Position numbers and translations under genes: made by a program. A stretch of 64,000 nucleotides of DNA, taken from contig NZ_CANMQS010000004.1 in assembly GCF_947500075.1 (NCBI RefSeq), positions 186,001-250,000 on the forward strand, given 5' to 3'. Below the pieces are notes generated by a model that ran no database searches, was not told the origin of the DNA, and worked only from the letters and a program-made list of their open reading frames with translations. The DNA comes from an uncultured Sulfitobacter sp. (GTDB taxonomy: Bacteria > Pseudomonadota > Alphaproteobacteria > Rhodobacterales > Rhodobacteraceae). Positions 35,055 through 43,770 of the stretch are shown piece by piece; the first letter of the stretch is position 1; each line of letters starts with the position of its first letter.

Positions 35055-36745
35055 GGCGTGACCTCCCGCCATGCAGGCCCGTAAAGTGCGTCAGCCCGGT
35101 CCGCAGTGACCAACCCCCGCGCCACATCCCGCGCGATATGCGCGGGCGCGCGATCCTCAGCGGGGCCGTACCCCCCGCCGCCGGGTGTCTCCAACCGCAC
35201 GGCCTGTCCCTGACGCAGCTTGATCCCGCGCATTTTGGAAGCGAGCGGCGGCGTCGCCCACCCATCGTCCTGCTCAAAGGAAAAGACGTTCATCGCACCA
35301 TCCGCGCCATTGGCGATGCCCTTGGGTGCAAAGCGGCCACGTTCGCCGAACAGAAATGCCTCCGCCCCATTTTCCTCCAGCACTTCAATCTCATACACCG
35401 CACCGACCCCGCCACGGTGCGTGCCTGCACCCGCGCTGTCCGGACGCAGCGCCCATGTCCGGAACATCACCGGATAGGCGGCTTCCAGGATCTCCATCGG
35501 CGGGATCGTCGCGGTTGAGATCGGCGCATTGCCGTGGTTCAAGCCATCCGTCTCAATCGACCCGCCATGCCCGCCACCGTAAAAGCTGAACATCACCCAA
35601 GGCTGCCCATTGGCGCGTTTGCCCGCAATCGACAGCGCGTTGATCGTGCCATATGCGTTGGCCACCACCCGGCCCGGTGCAGCCTTGGCAAAGGCGGAGA
35701 AGACAACGTCGATCATCCGCAGGATCGTTTCGGTATACCCGCCCGTTGGTGCAGGAAATTCCGCCGACAGCAGCGATCCTTCCGGCACCACGACCTCAAT
35801 CGGGCGCATCACACCGGCGTTGGCAGGCAGGGCCGGGAAGATGTGCTTGATGGCCACGTAGGCCGTCGCCACGGTTGTCGGCAGCGCAATGTTCACAGGG
35901 CCCGCGCATTGCGGGGCAGAGCCGGTGAAATCGAGCGTCATACGGTCCTCTTTGATCTCCAGCGCGACCCGGATGGCCAGTGGGTCGTCGGTGATCCCAT
36001 CATTGTCGAGGAAATCCTCCGCTTCCCACCTGCCATCGGGCAGGTCCTGCAACTCCGACCGCATCAGCGCTTCGGCACGATGCCCCAGCGCGTCCAGTGC
36101 GGCGGCAATCGTCTCGCTCCCGTATTCATCCAGCAGTTCATCCATCCGCTTGATGCCCAGATCAAGCGCGCCCAGCTGGCCGTTCAGATCCCCCATGGCG
36201 GACTGCGGCAGGCGGGTGTTGCGCAGCAGGATGTCGATGATGTCCTGATTGACCTCACCCCCACGCGCCAGTTTCACCGGCGGCAGCACAAAGGCCTCCT
36301 GAAACACATCCGTCGCCGCCGGGTTGTAGTTCCCCGGCACGGCACCGCCGACGTCATGCCAATGGCCGACAGAGGCCAGATAGCAAAAGAGCTTTCCATC
36401 CCGGAAGTAGGGCCGCACCAGCCGCATGTCGCTCAGATGTGTGCCGCCAATATGCGCGTCGTTGAAGATATAGATATCGCCATCCGCCAGATCACCGTCC
36501 TTGGCGGCTTTCTCAATGACGGCCTTTACGGCGAAGGACATCACCCCCACGAAGATCGGCAGCCCTGATTTGCCCTGCACCAGCGTATCGCCAGAGGCCG
36601 CATGATAGAGCCCATGGCTCGCGTCATGGGCTTCCGCGATGATCGGATTGAACGCCGCGCGGAACAGCGTGGCGTCCATCTCATCGGCGATCTGCTCCAT
36701 CCGGCCTGCCAGAACGGACAGGGTGATCGGGTCAATTTCGGTCAT
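35051..36745 (-). CDS. hyuB: Hydantoinase B/oxoprolinase family protein, B subunit
   Basis: 564 residues. ITLSVLAGRMEQIADEMDAT, IFNDAHIGGTHLSDMRLVRP, the ALDLGIKRMDELLDEYG helix, MRPIEVVVPEGSLL and the C-terminal TPGGGGYGPAEDR are HyuB hallmarks. Partner of the adjacent A subunit. The pair stands in an operon of six genes linked mostly by ATGA overlaps. Confidence 0.9.
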   Translation of the reverse strand: MTEIDPITLSVLAGRMEQIADEMDATLFRAAFNPIIAEAHDASHGLYHAASGDTLVQGKSGLPIFVGVMSFAVKAVIEKAAKDGDLADGDIYIFNDAHIGGTHLSDMRLVRPYFRDGKLFCYLASVGHWHDVGGAVPGNYNPAATDVFQEAFVLPPVKLARGGEVNQDIIDILLRNTRLPQSAMGDLNGQLGALDLGIKRMDELLDEYGSETIAAALDALGHRAEALMRSELQDLPDGRWEAEDFLDNDGITDDPLAIRVALEIKEDRMTLDFTGSAPQCAGPVNIALPTTVATAYVAIKHIFPALPANAGVMRPIEVVVPEGSLLSAEFPAPTGGYTETILRMIDVVFSAFAKAAPGRVVANAYGTINALSIAGKRANGQPWVMFSFYGGGHGGSIETDGLNHGNAPISTATIPPMEILEAAYPVMFRTWALRPDSAGAGTHRGGVGAVYEIEVLEENGAEAFLFGERGRFAPKGIANGADGAMNVFSFEQDDGWATPPLASKMRGIKLRQGQAVRLETPGGGGYGPAEDRAPAHIARDVARGLVTADRADALYGPAWREVTP

Positions 36746-37308
36746 GAGCCAGCCCTTGTTTCAGCGATGTCGTTCCAGACAGCTTGTTTGGTGAGCGTGC
36801 CGTCCACGACTTCGAAGCGGTCGATAAAGCGGATACCCTCAAACGCGGTGCCATCGGGCCATTCACCCGACAACGTTCCGCGACAATAGACAATTGCGGC
36901 ATCCGACGGGCTCTGCATCACGTCAAAACCGTTGTAGGCCTTGGTGACAAAGCGGTAGCGGGGTTGCGCCCAGGCGATCAGATCCTCCAGCGCGTGCAGG
37001 GGACCAGTGCCGGGAAACTGCATCTCGAACCCTTCGGCCAGAAAAGACTTTGCAAGGGTCAGGTCGCGGGCTTCCATCGCGGTCAGGAATTGGCGCACAA
37101 TACCGGCAGGATCGGGTTTTGCGGGAGCGGGCGTGCGCGTGCTGCGGCCTCGGTAGTAATCCGTGGCGGGCAGGTCGTGGATCATGATCGTCACCAGATC
37201 GGGGTGCGCAGGCACGACCAGCCGAACCGCATCCGTCAACGCTGCGCCCAACCGCTGTTTGGCATCCGCGTCATAGCCTTCCAGAACATGCAGTTCGACA
37301 ACAGGCAT
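36742..37308 (-). CDS. Fusion of a 4-oxalocrotonate tautomerase-like and a SnoaL/NTF2-like domain
   Basis: 188 residues. Residues 1-60 (MPVVELHVLEGYDADAKQRL...) have the Pro right after Met required by tautomerases and the usual beta-alpha-beta pattern. Residues 65-188 (IVRQFLTAMEARDLTLAKSF, GFEMQFPGTGPLHALEDLI, FEGIRFIDRFEVVDGTL) form a SnoaL-like polyketide-cyclase/NTF2 cone. GGGAGG precedes the ATG. First gene of the leftward operon, right behind the operator region. Fusion of these two small folds is unusual; a keto-enol isomerisation step is inferred. Confidence 0.75.
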   Translation of the reverse strand: MPVVELHVLEGYDADAKQRLGAALTDAVRLVVPAHPDLVTIMIHDLPATDYYRGRSTRTPAPAKPDPAGIVRQFLTAMEARDLTLAKSFLAEGFEMQFPGTGPLHALEDLIAWAQPRYRFVTKAYNGFDVMQSPSDAAIVYCRGTLSGEWPDGTAFEGIRFIDRFEVVDGTLTKQAVWNDIAETRAGS

Positions 37309-37328
37309 CTGACCCTCCCTTCAAAATC

Positions 37329-37370
37329 TGTATTATCTGTAATACATCTTGTGTATTTTGCTTAAGTCAA
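37329..37370. promoter_or_regulatory. Operator-promoter of the hyu operon, probable GntR site
   Basis: GTATTA-TCTG-TAATAC (37330-37345) overlaps a second inverted pair AATACA-TCTTG-TGTATT (37341-37357). For the leftward operon, TTGACT (reverse of 37365-37370) and TGTATT (reverse of 37341-37346) make a promoter with an 18-bp spacer, so the palindromes cover the -10. The divergent gntR gene starts nearby. Confidence 0.6.
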
Positions 37371-37444
37371 GTTTTACTTGCAAAATCGCCCGACCCTTGG
37401 CCTTCTGGAAGGCGAGCCATCAGCCCTGTGGAGGAAACCCACCC

Positions 37445-38248
37445 TTGGAACCCGACCGCGCAACCCCGCTGCCGGAAGGCGCCAAAGCCAGACGCGTCTA
37501 TCTGTCCCTGCGCGACCAGATCGCCGATGGCCGGTTGTGCGATGGGGAAACGCTGCCCGGTGAGCAACGGCTGGCACAGACCTATGGCGTCTCCCGCGTG
37601 ACCGTGCGCCGCGCGCTGGATGTGCTGCGCGAAACAGGTCTTGTCGAAAAGCGTGCTGGTAGCGGGACCACCGTGCGCAGCAAGTCCTTGATGGACAAAC
37701 GCACGGCGATGAATTTCAACACGCTGATGCCGCAACTGGTGGAGATGGGGCAATCGACCACCGCGCGGCTGCTGTCGTTTTCCTACAGCCAGCCCCCAGA
37801 TTACGTGGCGCAGGCGATGGGGTTGCCGCCGGCCCAGAAGGCGCAGATCGCGACACGGGTCAGGCTTGCCGATGGGGTGCCGTTTTCCCACCTGACAACC
37901 TATGTCCCAACCGCCATCGCGCAGAACTACTCAGAGAATGATCTCGCGACCACGCCGCTTTTCAAACTGCTTGAGCGCAGCGGCGTGCAGATTGACGCGG
38001 CGCACCAATCCGTCTCAGCCACCCTTGCTGGCCCTGAGGTGGCCGAAGCGCTTGAGGTTGCTGTCGGCTCCGCGCTGTTGTCGCTTAAACGCATAGTCCG
38101 GGATGTGGAGGGCAATGGGGTGGAGTATCTGTCAGGTCTTTACCGGCCTGACATGTTCAGCCTTGAGATGCCCTTGGCGCGGGTGGGTGACGGTGTGGGG
38201 CGCCACTGGGAACCCGCCATCGGTCAGGCAGAGCAGGGGGCGGTATGA
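37445..38248 (+). CDS. GntR/HutC-type transcriptional regulator
   Basis: 267 residues if translated from TTG at 37445, which has TGGAGGAAA upstream; codons back to 37349 are open but run through the operator. N-terminal wHTH (YLSLRDQIADGRLCDGETLP, YGVSRVTVRRALDVL, AGSGTTVRS) and a C-terminal UTRA ligand domain (VTRVRLADGVPFSHLTTYVP-like, ALLSLKRIVRD). Likely controls the divergent hyu operon and its own operon with the LeuCD-type genes. Confidence 0.85.
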   Translation: MEPDRATPLPEGAKARRVYLSLRDQIADGRLCDGETLPGEQRLAQTYGVSRVTVRRALDVLRETGLVEKRAGSGTTVRSKSLMDKRTAMNFNTLMPQLVEMGQSTTARLLSFSYSQPPDYVAQAMGLPPAQKAQIATRVRLADGVPFSHLTTYVPTAIAQNYSENDLATTPLFKLLERSGVQIDAAHQSVSATLAGPEVAEALEVAVGSALLSLKRIVRDVEGNGVEYLSGLYRPDMFSLEMPLARVGDGVGRHWEPAIGQAEQGAV

Positions 38249-39651
38249 GCCAGCCCCGGACCCTTCTGGACAAACTCTGGCGCGCGCATGAGGTCTTGCA
38301 GCGCGAGGATGGCGTTTCCCTTTTGTGGGTGGACCGGCATCTGGTGCACGAAGGGTCGCACCATGCCTTTGCAAAACTCGCGTCGCGCGGTGCGGCCGTG
38401 GCGGTGCCGGAACAGACCTTTGCGGTCGTTGACCACTACGCCCCGACACGCGGGCGCGGCCGGATTGCGGACCCACAGATCGCGCGGATGATTGACACCT
38501 TGCGCCAGAACGCAGGGCGCCATGATCTGCGCCTGTTTGATCTGGATGACCCGTCGCAGGGCATCGTGCATGTGGTGGGGCCGGAACAGGGGCTGACATT
38601 GCCCGGACTGCTGATCAACTGCGGGGACAGTCATACCTCAACCCATGGCGCCTTCGGCGCGCTCGCCTTTGGCATCGGCGCCACGGAAGTGGCACATGTG
38701 CTGGCAACGCAGACCGTCTGGCAGAAAAAGCCCAAAGCCATGCGGATTTCGGTTGAAGGTCCGCTTGGGCCGGGAGTGACAGCGAAGGACATCGCGCTCA
38801 ATTGGATTGCCCGGCTGGGCACCGGCGGCGCGCAGGGCCATGCGGTGGAATACGCTGGCAGTACCATTCAGGACCTGTCGATGGAGGGACGCATGACGCT
38901 ATGTAACCTTTCCATCGAAGGGGGCGCGCGGTTCGGAATGGTCGCACCGGATGAGACCACCTTCGCCTATATCAAGGGGCGGCCTTATGCGCCTGACGGT
39001 CCGGCATGGACTGCCGCTGTGGAGGAGTGGCGCTCCCTCGTCTCCGACGCAGGCGCGGCGTTTGACAGGGAGGTCGTGATAAACGCGGCCGACATCGCGC
39101 CCACTGTGACATGGGGCACCAGCCCGGAACAGGCTTTGCCCATTGATGCGGCCTTGCCTGACCCAGCGGCGCTGACACCCGCCAAGGCGGAAGCCGCGGC
39201 AGCTGCGCTTGATTACATGGGATTGGCCGCGGGACAGCATCTGGCCGGGACACCGGTCGATCAGGTCTTTATCGGGTCCTGCACAAACGGCCGGATAGAG
39301 GATTTGCGCGCGGCGGCAGCGGTGCTGTCGGGGCGGCGCGCTAAAGTGCCCGGTCTGGTCTCTCCCGGATCGCAACGGGTCAAGGCACAGGCGGAGGAAG
39401 AAGGGCTGGACCGGGTGTTTACCGAGGCGGGGCTGGAATGGGCCGCGTCGGGCTGTTCGATGTGTGTGGGCATGAACGGCGATCTGGTGGAGAGCGGCAA
39501 ACGCTGCGCGTCCTCCACCAACCGCAATTTTCGCGGCAGACAGGGACGCGGTGCGCGCACCCATCTGATGTCGCCCGCAATGGTCGCGGCAGCGGCGGTC
39601 ACCGGGACCATCGCCGATGTCCGTCCCCTGCTTGCAGGGCGGACCCCGTAA
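38245..39651 (+). CDS. LeuC-type hydro-lyase large subunit, catabolic paralogue
   Basis: 468 residues, aconitase superfamily. The 4Fe-4S ligands are visible: Cys in FIGSCTNGRIEDLRAA and two in GCSMCVGMNGD. GDSHTSTHGAFGALAFGIG is the substrate-loop signature. The start overlaps gntR (ATGA), an uncommon context for leucine synthesis, and the gene is followed by its small subunit. It hydrates or dehydrates a malate-type acid (isopropylmalate, citraconate, dimethylmaleate are known substrates of relatives). Role here inferred to be catabolic. Confidence 0.85.
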   Translation: MSQPRTLLDKLWRAHEVLQREDGVSLLWVDRHLVHEGSHHAFAKLASRGAAVAVPEQTFAVVDHYAPTRGRGRIADPQIARMIDTLRQNAGRHDLRLFDLDDPSQGIVHVVGPEQGLTLPGLLINCGDSHTSTHGAFGALAFGIGATEVAHVLATQTVWQKKPKAMRISVEGPLGPGVTAKDIALNWIARLGTGGAQGHAVEYAGSTIQDLSMEGRMTLCNLSIEGGARFGMVAPDETTFAYIKGRPYAPDGPAWTAAVEEWRSLVSDAGAAFDREVVINAADIAPTVTWGTSPEQALPIDAALPDPAALTPAKAEAAAAALDYMGLAAGQHLAGTPVDQVFIGSCTNGRIEDLRAAAAVLSGRRAKVPGLVSPGSQRVKAQAEEEGLDRVFTEAGLEWAASGCSMCVGMNGDLVESGKRCASSTNRNFRGRQGRGARTHLMSPAMVAAAAVTGTIADVRPLLAGRTP

Positions 39652-40262
39652 TGGCCGGGTGGCGTAGACATGAGGGGCAGGCCGTGCGTTTGCCGCTGGC
39701 CAATGTCGACACGGATCAGCTGATCCCGGCCCGGTTCATGTCGGTTCCCCGCGCAGAAGGCTATGGCAGGTACTTGCTGCACGATCTGCGGCGCGATGAG
39801 AGCGGCGTGATGCGGCGGGATTTTCCGCTCAACACCGTGGATCAGGCAAGCGTGCTGGTCGCGGGCGCGAACTTTGGCAGCGGGTCGTCGCGGGAGGCGG
39901 CGGTTTATGCTCTGGTCGACGCAGGGTTCCGGGTTGTCTTCGCCCCCAGCTTCGGGGATATCTTTGCCAGCAATGCGGTGAACAACGGTCTCTTGCCTGC
40001 CCGGATCGATGCAGACACAAGCGACGCACTGGCCGAGATGTTGGTTGGTTTCCCTTGCAAGGTGCAGATTGATCTGGGCACCTGCCGCGCGACGTTCGGG
40101 AACCATGACGTGCCATTCACGCTGGATGAAAACTGGCGCATCAAGCTGATGAATGGCTGGGATGATATCGACCTGACACAGCAACATGCGATGGCGATCG
40201 ACGCTTTCAGAGAACGCTATGCCGAAACGTCACCCTGGACAGTGCCCCGCAAGCGGTCCTGA
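39651..40262 (+). CDS. LeuD-type hydro-lyase small subunit
   Basis: 203 residues from the ATG whose A is the last base of the large-subunit stop (TAATG). LANVDTDQLIPARFM, GANFGSGSSREAAVYAL and FAPSFGDIFASNAVNNGLLP are the LeuD signatures; the GSGSSRE loop binds substrate. Forms the heterodimer with the preceding gene product. Confidence 0.88.
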   Translation: MAGWRRHEGQAVRLPLANVDTDQLIPARFMSVPRAEGYGRYLLHDLRRDESGVMRRDFPLNTVDQASVLVAGANFGSGSSREAAVYALVDAGFRVVFAPSFGDIFASNAVNNGLLPARIDADTSDALAEMLVGFPCKVQIDLGTCRATFGNHDVPFTLDENWRIKLMNGWDDIDLTQQHAMAIDAFRERYAETSPWTVPRKRS

Positions 40263-40288
40263 AAGCGGCCTAAACCGCGCTGCGTTTC

Positions 40289-41086
40289 CTACTCGGATTT
40301 CAACGCAGCTTGTCCCCGGGCCATCAGCGTCCGAAAGTCCTTCTTCGCCCGCGCGTTGGACGGCACAAAACTGGTCCCACGGTTCGGTTCCAGATCGCTC
40401 AGCGCGCGCAACTGCACCCACATCTCCGCGGATTTGAGCGCTGCGGCGGCGCAATTCACCACCGGGGCGGTTCCCACTTTGTAGCCACGCTCCCCACCGA
40501 TCAGCAGCCCCGGCAGAATGCCTGCGGGAACGATGACGTCCGCGCCGTCCTCGACCATCGGCATCGCGCAATCGGAAAATCCGGCCAACAGATCCGCGCG
40601 CTTGCTCTCATCCCCTGCAAAGGCCGCATTGAAGTCGCCGGGCGTCAGACCCAACCCGGTGACATGGGTCACGCGGTTGCCCAGACCATAGAGGTCAGCC
40701 TGTTCGCGGTGGATCACCTCGAACGCGGGGTCCAGTGTCACCAGCCCGATCCGTCGGCCCAACTGCGACGCCGCCAGCAAACTGGCCTCTCCCGCGCCGA
40801 TGACCGGGATCGAAAGGGTGGCGCGCAGGTCATAAAGACAGGGATCCTGAAAGTGCCCCATCACAAAACAATCGTATCCATCCTCTTCGGCCCCGATCCC
40901 CGCATCAATCGCCTGTATGCCGCACCGCAGTTCGCTCAGCCGACCGAAATCGCGGTCGGGGGGCACCATGCCAAAGACCTCGACTTCGGTACCCGCTGCC
41001 GCGATGCCATTGAGGTAGGATTGCAGGGTTTCAAGGTATGCGCCTGCGATCTCAGCATCCACAAAGCTCTGCCAGAAAATCCGCAT
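40289..41086 (-). CDS. Asp/Glu/hydantoin racemase-fold protein without the usual cysteines
   Basis: 265 residues. RIFWQSFVDAEIAGAYLETL, PVIGAGEASLLAASQLGRRIGLVTL and AMPMVEDGADVIVPAGILPG align with the Asp/Glu/hydantoin racemase superfamily. Racemases and maleate isomerases have Cys in the segments that here read FVMGHFQDPCLYDLR and VIVPAGILPGLL; the expected positions hold His and Ala/Pro, and the only Cys is displaced. Isomerase or lyase activity without the Cys pair, or a binding role, must be considered. Last gene of the TRAP operon. Confidence 0.7.
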   Translation of the reverse strand: MRIFWQSFVDAEIAGAYLETLQSYLNGIAAAGTEVEVFGMVPPDRDFGRLSELRCGIQAIDAGIGAEEDGYDCFVMGHFQDPCLYDLRATLSIPVIGAGEASLLAASQLGRRIGLVTLDPAFEVIHREQADLYGLGNRVTHVTGLGLTPGDFNAAFAGDESKRADLLAGFSDCAMPMVEDGADVIVPAGILPGLLIGGERGYKVGTAPVVNCAAAALKSAEMWVQLRALSDLEPNRGTSFVPSNARAKKDFRTLMARGQAALKSE

Positions 41087-41100
41087 TTTTGATCCTTCCT

Positions 41101-41814
41101 TCAGGGCGTTCTTGGTGTTGTCCCATGAACATGGACAGTCCGCATGGGATAATGCGCGTTGCCACCGGCATAGGCCGGGAAACTGCCTGAATCCGCCCGC
41201 ATTTCTGCCAGCACCGGGGAGGCGAGCGCCGCCTTGAGCGCCTCCGCGTCGTCAAACACCACCTTGTTGCGTTGCATATGATGCACGCGCTCCCACGGCA
41301 GCGCACTGCACCAATCCAGTCTGGAGCATACCTCCACCCCGCGAATGCCGGGGAAGCGGCGCATCACGGGGGTGTGGTGGGCGATATAGTGTTGAAGCCA
41401 ATGGTTGAGATCCTCCGCCGGGCCCGGATAATGCACCAGAAAGGTGCAGAATGTGCCGCTCACATCCGGGCCTTGGGAACCGGCAAAGTCGCGGGCCAGC
41501 ATTGCCTGCTCTGTGACTGGGCCTTTGGCGAGGGATGGCAGGGCATCCGGATCGGCCAACGCCTGAAGGGGCCCGCCCGCGCGGAGGGCGTTTTCCAGAT
41601 CTTCAATGTGCTCAAAATACAGTTGCAGCTGAAGCCTTGGCGGCGGTCCATCATCAAAAGGCAGCCCGTCAACAGCCCATGGCGTGTAAATCAACCCGCT
41701 GCTCAGCCCCGGCGTGCCCGCGACAATCGCATTGACTGCCTCAAGTTCAGCCTGCGCAATCTCCGCACCCGGCCCGGTGTCGTTCTGAAAAGTCGCGAAC
41801 CACGTGAAGCTCAT
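41101..41814 (-). CDS. EthD-like dimeric alpha/beta-barrel protein (two copies)
   Basis: 237 residues, apparently two ferredoxin-like halves: residues 1-110 (MSFTWFATFQNDTGPG, YTPWAVDG, LYFEHIEDLENAL) and 118-230 (FCTFLVHYPGPAEDL, HHTPVMRRFPGIRGVEV, FDDAEALKAALASP). The second half has the EthD pattern. Small barrels of this type bind or process aromatic or unsaturated acids. Lies between the TRAP permease and the racemase-fold gene. Confidence 0.55.
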   Translation of the reverse strand: MSFTWFATFQNDTGPGAEIAQAELEAVNAIVAGTPGLSSGLIYTPWAVDGLPFDDGPPPRLQLQLYFEHIEDLENALRAGGPLQALADPDALPSLAKGPVTEQAMLARDFAGSQGPDVSGTFCTFLVHYPGPAEDLNHWLQHYIAHHTPVMRRFPGIRGVEVCSRLDWCSALPWERVHHMQRNKVVFDDAEALKAALASPVLAEMRADSGSFPAYAGGNAHYPMRTVHVHGTTPRTP

Positions 41815-41832
41815 ACCCTCCAGCCCATCTTG

Positions 41833-43170
41833 CTATTGCCCAAGGCTTGGAAGCCACGTCGCAATGCCGGGGAAAAGGATCAGCAACGCCACCAGCAACA
41901 TCGAACAGGCGATAAACGGCAGGGCCGCGATGTAGATATCCCGCATCTTCGTACCCGGAGCGGAAACCCCTTTCATCACGAACAACAGCAACCCGAAGGG
42001 CGGCGTGGTAAAGCTGATCTCAAGCGCCAGCAGGACGATCACGCCGAACCAGATCAGGTCAAATCCAAGTGTCTGCGCCAGTGGAAAGAAGATCGGCACC
42101 GTGAGCAGCATCATCGACAGCTGATCCATGAACATGCCCAGCACCAGCAGGATCGCAAACATGATCAGCAACATGGTGATCGGGTCCAGCTCAAACCCCG
42201 TGGCCCAGCGGATCAACCCCGAGGACGCACCGGAGAACGCAAGCAAAGCCGAGAAGGTGGCAGAGCCGAAGATGATCAGCAGCGCCATTGTCGTCACCTT
42301 CAATGCACCAATCACCGATTTGACCATCCCGTCCCACGTGAGGGAACGGTAGAGGGCGGCCAGCAGGATCACCCCCAGACAGCCAAACGCGGCACTTTCT
42401 GACGGGGTGGCGATGCCGAACATGATCACAAGGATCACCCCGATCACAACCGACACCATCGGCAGGATATCGACAAACAGAAGTTTGAGTTTCTGCAAGC
42501 CCGTTGTCGGGTCCAGCTCATAGGCCGGGGCCGCATCAGGGTCATAAAGGGCCATGCCAAGGATCATGATGGCATAGAAGATGGCAAGCATGATGCCGGG
42601 CATGATGCCCGCAATCAGCAACGCGCCGATGTCCAATTCCGCCAGCGTGGCCAGCAACACCGCAAGGGCAGACGGCGGGATCAGCATGGCAAGTCCGCCG
42701 GTTCCCAGAATGGGACCAATGGCCATGTGTTTCTTGTATCCGCGTTTCTCCATCTCCGGCACCATCAGCGAGCCGAGCAGCGCTGTGGAGCCCATGGAAG
42801 AGCCAGAGAGCGTGGCAAAAGCCGTGCCGCCCGCGACCGTCACGAAGGACAGGCGTGCAGGCAGTTTGCCCATCAGGCTGTCCACCGCGCCAAACATGCG
42901 CGTTGCAAGGCCGGTAAAAAAGAAGATCTCTCCCATCAGCAGGAACATCGGTACAGGCATCAGATTGAAACTGGTGATCGTCGGGATGGCATTGTTCGCC
43001 AACTGCCCGATCCCGCGTGACATCTGGTCAAAGATGTCCCCCCGTCCGCCCATGAAATAGGCAGCGCCAATGACATTTGCGGCAAGAAAGGCAAGGGCCA
43101 CGGGCACGCCGATGGCCATGAAAAACAGGATCATGCCCAAAAGGAAAAAGAGCGCTTCAAACCACTCCAT
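41833..43170 (-). CDS. dctM: TRAP transporter large permease (DctM)
   Basis: 445 residues with about 12 membrane helices; typical DctM segments MGAVDSLMGKLPARL-like, GGTAFATLSGSSMGSTALLGSL, IGPILGTGGLAMLIPPSALAVL and FTTPPFGLLLFVMKG. Couples sodium entry to uptake of an acid delivered by DctP. Follows dctQ by 27 bp. Confidence 0.93.
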   Translation of the reverse strand: MEWFEALFFLLGMILFFMAIGVPVALAFLAANVIGAAYFMGGRGDIFDQMSRGIGQLANNAIPTITSFNLMPVPMFLLMGEIFFFTGLATRMFGAVDSLMGKLPARLSFVTVAGGTAFATLSGSSMGSTALLGSLMVPEMEKRGYKKHMAIGPILGTGGLAMLIPPSALAVLLATLAELDIGALLIAGIMPGIMLAIFYAIMILGMALYDPDAAPAYELDPTTGLQKLKLLFVDILPMVSVVIGVILVIMFGIATPSESAAFGCLGVILLAALYRSLTWDGMVKSVIGALKVTTMALLIIFGSATFSALLAFSGASSGLIRWATGFELDPITMLLIMFAILLVLGMFMDQLSMMLLTVPIFFPLAQTLGFDLIWFGVIVLLALEISFTTPPFGLLLFVMKGVSAPGTKMRDIYIAALPFIACSMLLVALLILFPGIATWLPSLGQ

Positions 43171-43197
43171 GAAACATCCGATCGTCGTTCGAGAGGG

Positions 43198-43701
43198 TCA
43201 TTCGTGCACGCCTGCTTCGCCGGTGTGCAATGTTACGGGGCCAAAGACAAAGCGGGAGAACTGCACGCCCATCAGGCCAAATCCGATGGGCATCGCGCCC
43301 AGCAGCAGGTACTTGGGCATATCGAGGCTGCGCATCTCTGCATCGCCAAACTCCCACGCCCGGTAGGTCGCGCCGAAAGTGTACCAGACCAGTACCAGAC
43401 AGATGAGCACGCACAGACCGGACACCGCGCGGCTGAACGGACGCTGGAGCGACCGCGGCAGGGCGGCTGTCACCAGTTCAATGAAAACATGACCCCGGTG
43501 CCGGACCAGCCAGGGCGAGGCGGCCATCACGATATACAGCAGACCGAATTCTGCGAAGGTGAAGATATGGCTCGACCAGGCGCCGGACATGTCAAAGGTG
43601 CGGGCCAGCGCGCTCACGACGATGCCCATCATGATCGCCATCAGGTAAACACCGGCAAATATGGCCAGCAGATCACACAGCCGGTCGATCACGCGCATCA
43701 T
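43198..43701 (-). CDS. dctQ: TRAP transporter small permease (DctQ)
   Basis: About 167 residues from the double ATG at 43696-43701; a GTG at 43746 would extend it. Four hydrophobic helices; SPWLVRHRGHVFIELV is the DctQ signature (the xRxGHVxV pattern). Between dctP and dctM on the same strand. Confidence 0.88.
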   Translation of the reverse strand: MMRVIDRLCDLLAIFAGVYLMAIMMGIVVSALARTFDMSGAWSSHIFTFAEFGLLYIVMAASPWLVRHRGHVFIELVTAALPRSLQRPFSRAVSGLCVLICLVLVWYTFGATYRAWEFGDAEMRSLDMPKYLLLGAMPIGFGLMGVQFSRFVFGPVTLHTGEAGVHE

Positions 43702-43770
43702 GTCAGGAAAACCACTTTCAGGCACCACCGCGCAGACATGCTGCACGGTGGGCCAATAGGCATCTCTGGG

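Noticed and set aside
40265..40278. Short GCGG/CCGC hairpin between the LeuD-type gene and the racemase-fold gene
   Set aside because: Stem of four pairs without a T run; too weak to call a terminator.
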